Assembly (NCBI GenBank): GCA_030643285.1
Contig: DAOWMC010000058.1
Span: 1-6,955 of the forward strand
DNA from: Methanobacteriota archaeon
GTDB taxonomy: Archaea; Halobacteriota; Syntropharchaeia; DAOWMC01
Direction of reading: 5' to 3'
Length of the DNA stretch: 6,955 nt
The notes under the pieces were generated by a model. The model was not told where the DNA came from and did not search any database. It saw only the letters and a list, made by a program, of their open reading frames with translations. A program made the translations under genes and the position numbers. Positions within the stretch are counted from its first letter, which is position 1. Every line of letters begins with the position of its first letter. Of this stretch, positions 5,400-6,955 are shown one piece after another.

Positions 5400-6226
5400 C
5401 TGGTGTGAGAAAGGCGGTAATACCAGCTGCGGGGCTTGGGACAAGGTTTTTACCGGCTACAAAGGCGCAACCCAAGGAAATGCTACCTGTCGTACACAAG
5501 CCTGTGATTCAGTATGTTGTAGAAGAGGCAGTGGCATCGGGCATAAAAGACATATTAATCGTTACTGGAAAGGGAAAAAGGGCAATAGAGGACCATTTTG
5601 ATACTGGGATAAAAAATGAGCATACAGATGAGCTTGAAAGGATATTGGAATCGGTAAACATCCTTTACATCAGGCAGAAAGAAGCAAAAGGGCTTGGTGA
5701 TGCTACATACCGTGCAAAAAGTTTTGTAGACGATGAGCCGTTTGCGTTGTTGCTTGGGGACACGATCACAATTCCACCATGCACCAAAGAGATAATTGAA
5801 AAGTACAACGAGTACAAAACCTCCATAATATCGGTAGAAAATGTACCAAAAGAAAAGATTAGTAGCTATGGTATCATTAATGGAAAAAATGTTGAAGACT
5901 CAATGTACATGATACAGGATCTAATTGAAAAACCAAAGCCTGAAGAAGCCCCGTCCAGTATTGGTATTATCGGGCGATATATCCTAACACCAGAAATCTT
6001 TGATTGCATTGAAAAGACACCGTCGGGAAAAAGTGGAGAGATACAGCTTACAGATGCACTCTGTCTTTTAAAAGAAAAAGAAAAAATGTATGCGTGCGTT
6101 TATTCTGGCAGAAGGTACGACATTGGAACCAAGCTGGACTGGCTAAAAGCAAATATTGAACTATCCTTAAAGGATGAAGAATTTGGAGATGAACTAAAAA
6201 AGTTCTTAACCGGGTTGTTGACATGA
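5396..6226 (+). CDS. galU: UTP--glucose-1-phosphate uridylyltransferase
   Basis: A 276-residue cytoplasmic nucleotidyltransferase forming UDP-glucose and pyrophosphate from UTP and glucose-1-phosphate. The family's opening is intact: PAAGLGTRFLPATK (10-23), with the G-x-G-T-R nucleotide loop, followed by PKEMLPVVHKP (26-36). Further GalU marks are FALLLGDTI (the metal-binding aspartate in LGD), KYNEY, YGII, LIEKPKPEEAPS with the sugar-phosphate-contacting EKP, GRYILTPEIF, GEIQLTDAL and RRYDIGTKLDWLKA. In the LGD motif a threonine replaces the second aspartate of the common LGDD; this is not expected to abolish metal binding. Length is typical (about 280-300). The start ATG overlaps the ugd stop in ATGA, with GGTG at 5385-5388 as a possible Shine-Dalgarno. 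The stop overlaps the next start in the same way, so the three genes are translationally coupled. The product would supply UDP-glucose to the ugd product. Confidence 0.93.
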   Translation: MTGVRKAVIPAAGLGTRFLPATKAQPKEMLPVVHKPVIQYVVEEAVASGIKDILIVTGKGKRAIEDHFDTGIKNEHTDELERILESVNILYIRQKEAKGLGDATYRAKSFVDDEPFALLLGDTITIPPCTKEIIEKYNEYKTSIISVENVPKEKISSYGIINGKNVEDSMYMIQDLIEKPKPEEAPSSIGIIGRYILTPEIFDCIEKTPSGKSGEIQLTDALCLLKEKEKMYACVYSGRRYDIGTKLDWLKANIELSLKDEEFGDELKKFLTGLLT

Positions 6227-6955
6227 ACACGAATTCTAATATGGATGAAATTGATACGATTATAAAAAATCTTGGGAACATATCCTTTGATGGTCAAACA
6301 GTTTTAGTTAACGGTGGGGCTGGCTTTTTAGGCTCCTGGGTCTGTGGAGTTCTGGTCGAACAAAATGCAAATGTCCTGTGCCTTGACAATTTTTCAAGTG
6401 GGCTAAAGTCAAACATCTCACATCTCAAAAGTAAAAGCAACTTTACCTTTTATGAACATAACATAACCGAGCCTATATATTTTGATCATAAAATTGATCT
6501 TGTTATGCACATGGCAAGCAGGGCATCCCCATTTGAGTTTGAGAAATTTCCAATCCAGATACTGAAGGCAAATACACTTGGAATATGGGTTGCCCTTGGA
6601 ATTGCAAAAAAACATGGGGCAAGATTTCTATATACGTCTACTTCCGAGATATATGGATCCCCCGATGTGGTACCCACCCCTGAATCATATAATGGAAATG
6701 TTAACCCGGTAGGTCCAAGAAGTTGTTATGATGAGGCAAAAAGGTGTGGGGAGTCCTACGTCATCGCCTACAGGACACAGCATAACTTAGATACAAGAAT
6801 CGTAAGAATCTTTAACACATATGGGCCCAGGATGAGGCCGGATGATATCTATGGCAGGGTGATACCCCGTTTTATAGAGCAGGCACTGGACAAAAAACCA
6901 ATAACCGTTTTTGGAGATGGTTCTCAAACAAGGAGTTTCTGTTACATGACCGATC
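6223..6955 (+). CDS. uxs: UDP-glucuronate decarboxylase-like extended SDR (UDP-xylose synthase), 3' end outside window
   Basis: 244 residues are visible before the window ends. It is an extended short-chain dehydrogenase/reductase. The NAD-binding motif is G31-G-A-G34-F-L-G37, the acidic end of strand 2 is D55, the active-site region is YTSTSEIYG (137-145) with T138, S139 and E142, and the catalytic pair is Y169-x3-K173. The stretches GNVNPVGPRSCYDEAKR (158-174), IFNTYGPRM and FGDGSQTRSF are characteristic of UDP-xylose synthase, which oxidises UDP-glucuronate at C4, decarboxylates it and re-reduces it. A short N-terminal extension (1-23) precedes the domain, and RPDDIYGRV carries a couple of extra residues. 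The ATG overlaps the galU stop; an internal ATG at 6241 is a less likely start. The UXS-type C-terminal arginine lies beyond the edge and cannot be checked. A related 4-epimerase or 4,6-dehydratase is less likely. Confidence 0.8.
   Translation, partial: MNTNSNMDEIDTIIKNLGNISFDGQTVLVNGGAGFLGSWVCGVLVEQNANVLCLDNFSSGLKSNISHLKSKSNFTFYEHNITEPIYFDHKIDLVMHMASRASPFEFEKFPIQILKANTLGIWVALGIAKKHGARFLYTSTSEIYGSPDVVPTPESYNGNVNPVGPRSCYDEAKRCGESYVIAYRTQHNLDTRIVRIFNTYGPRMRPDDIYGRVIPRFIEQALDKKPITVFGDGSQTRSFCYMTD

Noticed and set aside
5386..5601. Frameshifted C-terminal domain of ugd as an explanation of its short length
   Set aside because: The bases right after the ugd stop encode galU in its own frame, so there is no room for a UDP-binding domain; the 71-residue ORF here is a galU shadow.
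1..6955. CRISPR array, rRNA or tRNA genes
   Set aside because: I saw no regularly spaced direct repeats and no conserved rRNA or tRNA sequence on either strand.

Overview
The window most likely comes from an archaeon, probably a euryarchaeote. The reasons are TATA-like boxes with A-rich upstream elements and no clear -10/-35 pairs, GGTG/GAGG Shine-Dalgarno sites, a compact winged-helix regulator of an archaeal kind, and a tungsto-enzyme (AOR) homologue paired with an Fe-S protein. This assignment is an inference. A bacterium with laterally acquired genes is not excluded.

Layout. (1) Positions 1-274 hold the decayed 3' part of an IS4/IS701-type transposase, ending 7 bp from the stop codon of the next, convergent gene. 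(2) On the minus strand, positions 282-2479 hold three genes. Read in the direction of transcription they are a winged-helix regulator, a PgsA-like CDP-alcohol phosphatidyltransferase and a DUF368 (PopT-type) polyprenyl-phosphate translocase. The last two are membrane proteins of lipid and lipid-carrier metabolism. (3) Divergent from the regulator, positions 2652-4289 hold a tight two-gene unit: a small two-cluster [4Fe-4S] protein and a shortened homologue of aldehyde:ferredoxin oxidoreductase (AOR). The shared 172-bp divergent region carries a TATA-like box and a near-palindrome, and a hairpin plus T-run closes the unit. (4) After a 237-bp gap with two archaeal-type TATA boxes, positions 4527-6955 hold an operon joined by two 4-bp ATGA overlaps: a short UDP-glucose dehydrogenase, GalU and a UDP-glucuronate decarboxylase-like SDR cut by the window edge. 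Together these would convert glucose-1-phosphate to UDP-glucose, UDP-glucuronate and UDP-xylose for surface glycans.

Two points stand out. The AOR-like/Fe-S pair has lost sequence that canonical AORs use to hold the tungstopterin, and its Fe-S partner looks like a four-cluster DmsB/HycB-type subunit stripped to its outer two clusters. It may be an uncharacterised redox or non-catalytic system under local control. The UDP-glucose dehydrogenase keeps every catalytic residue I can place but lacks the whole C-terminal UDP-binding domain. The nucleotide-sugar operon and the polyprenyl-phosphate translocase plausibly serve the same envelope glycan machinery, but they are separate transcription units on opposite strands.
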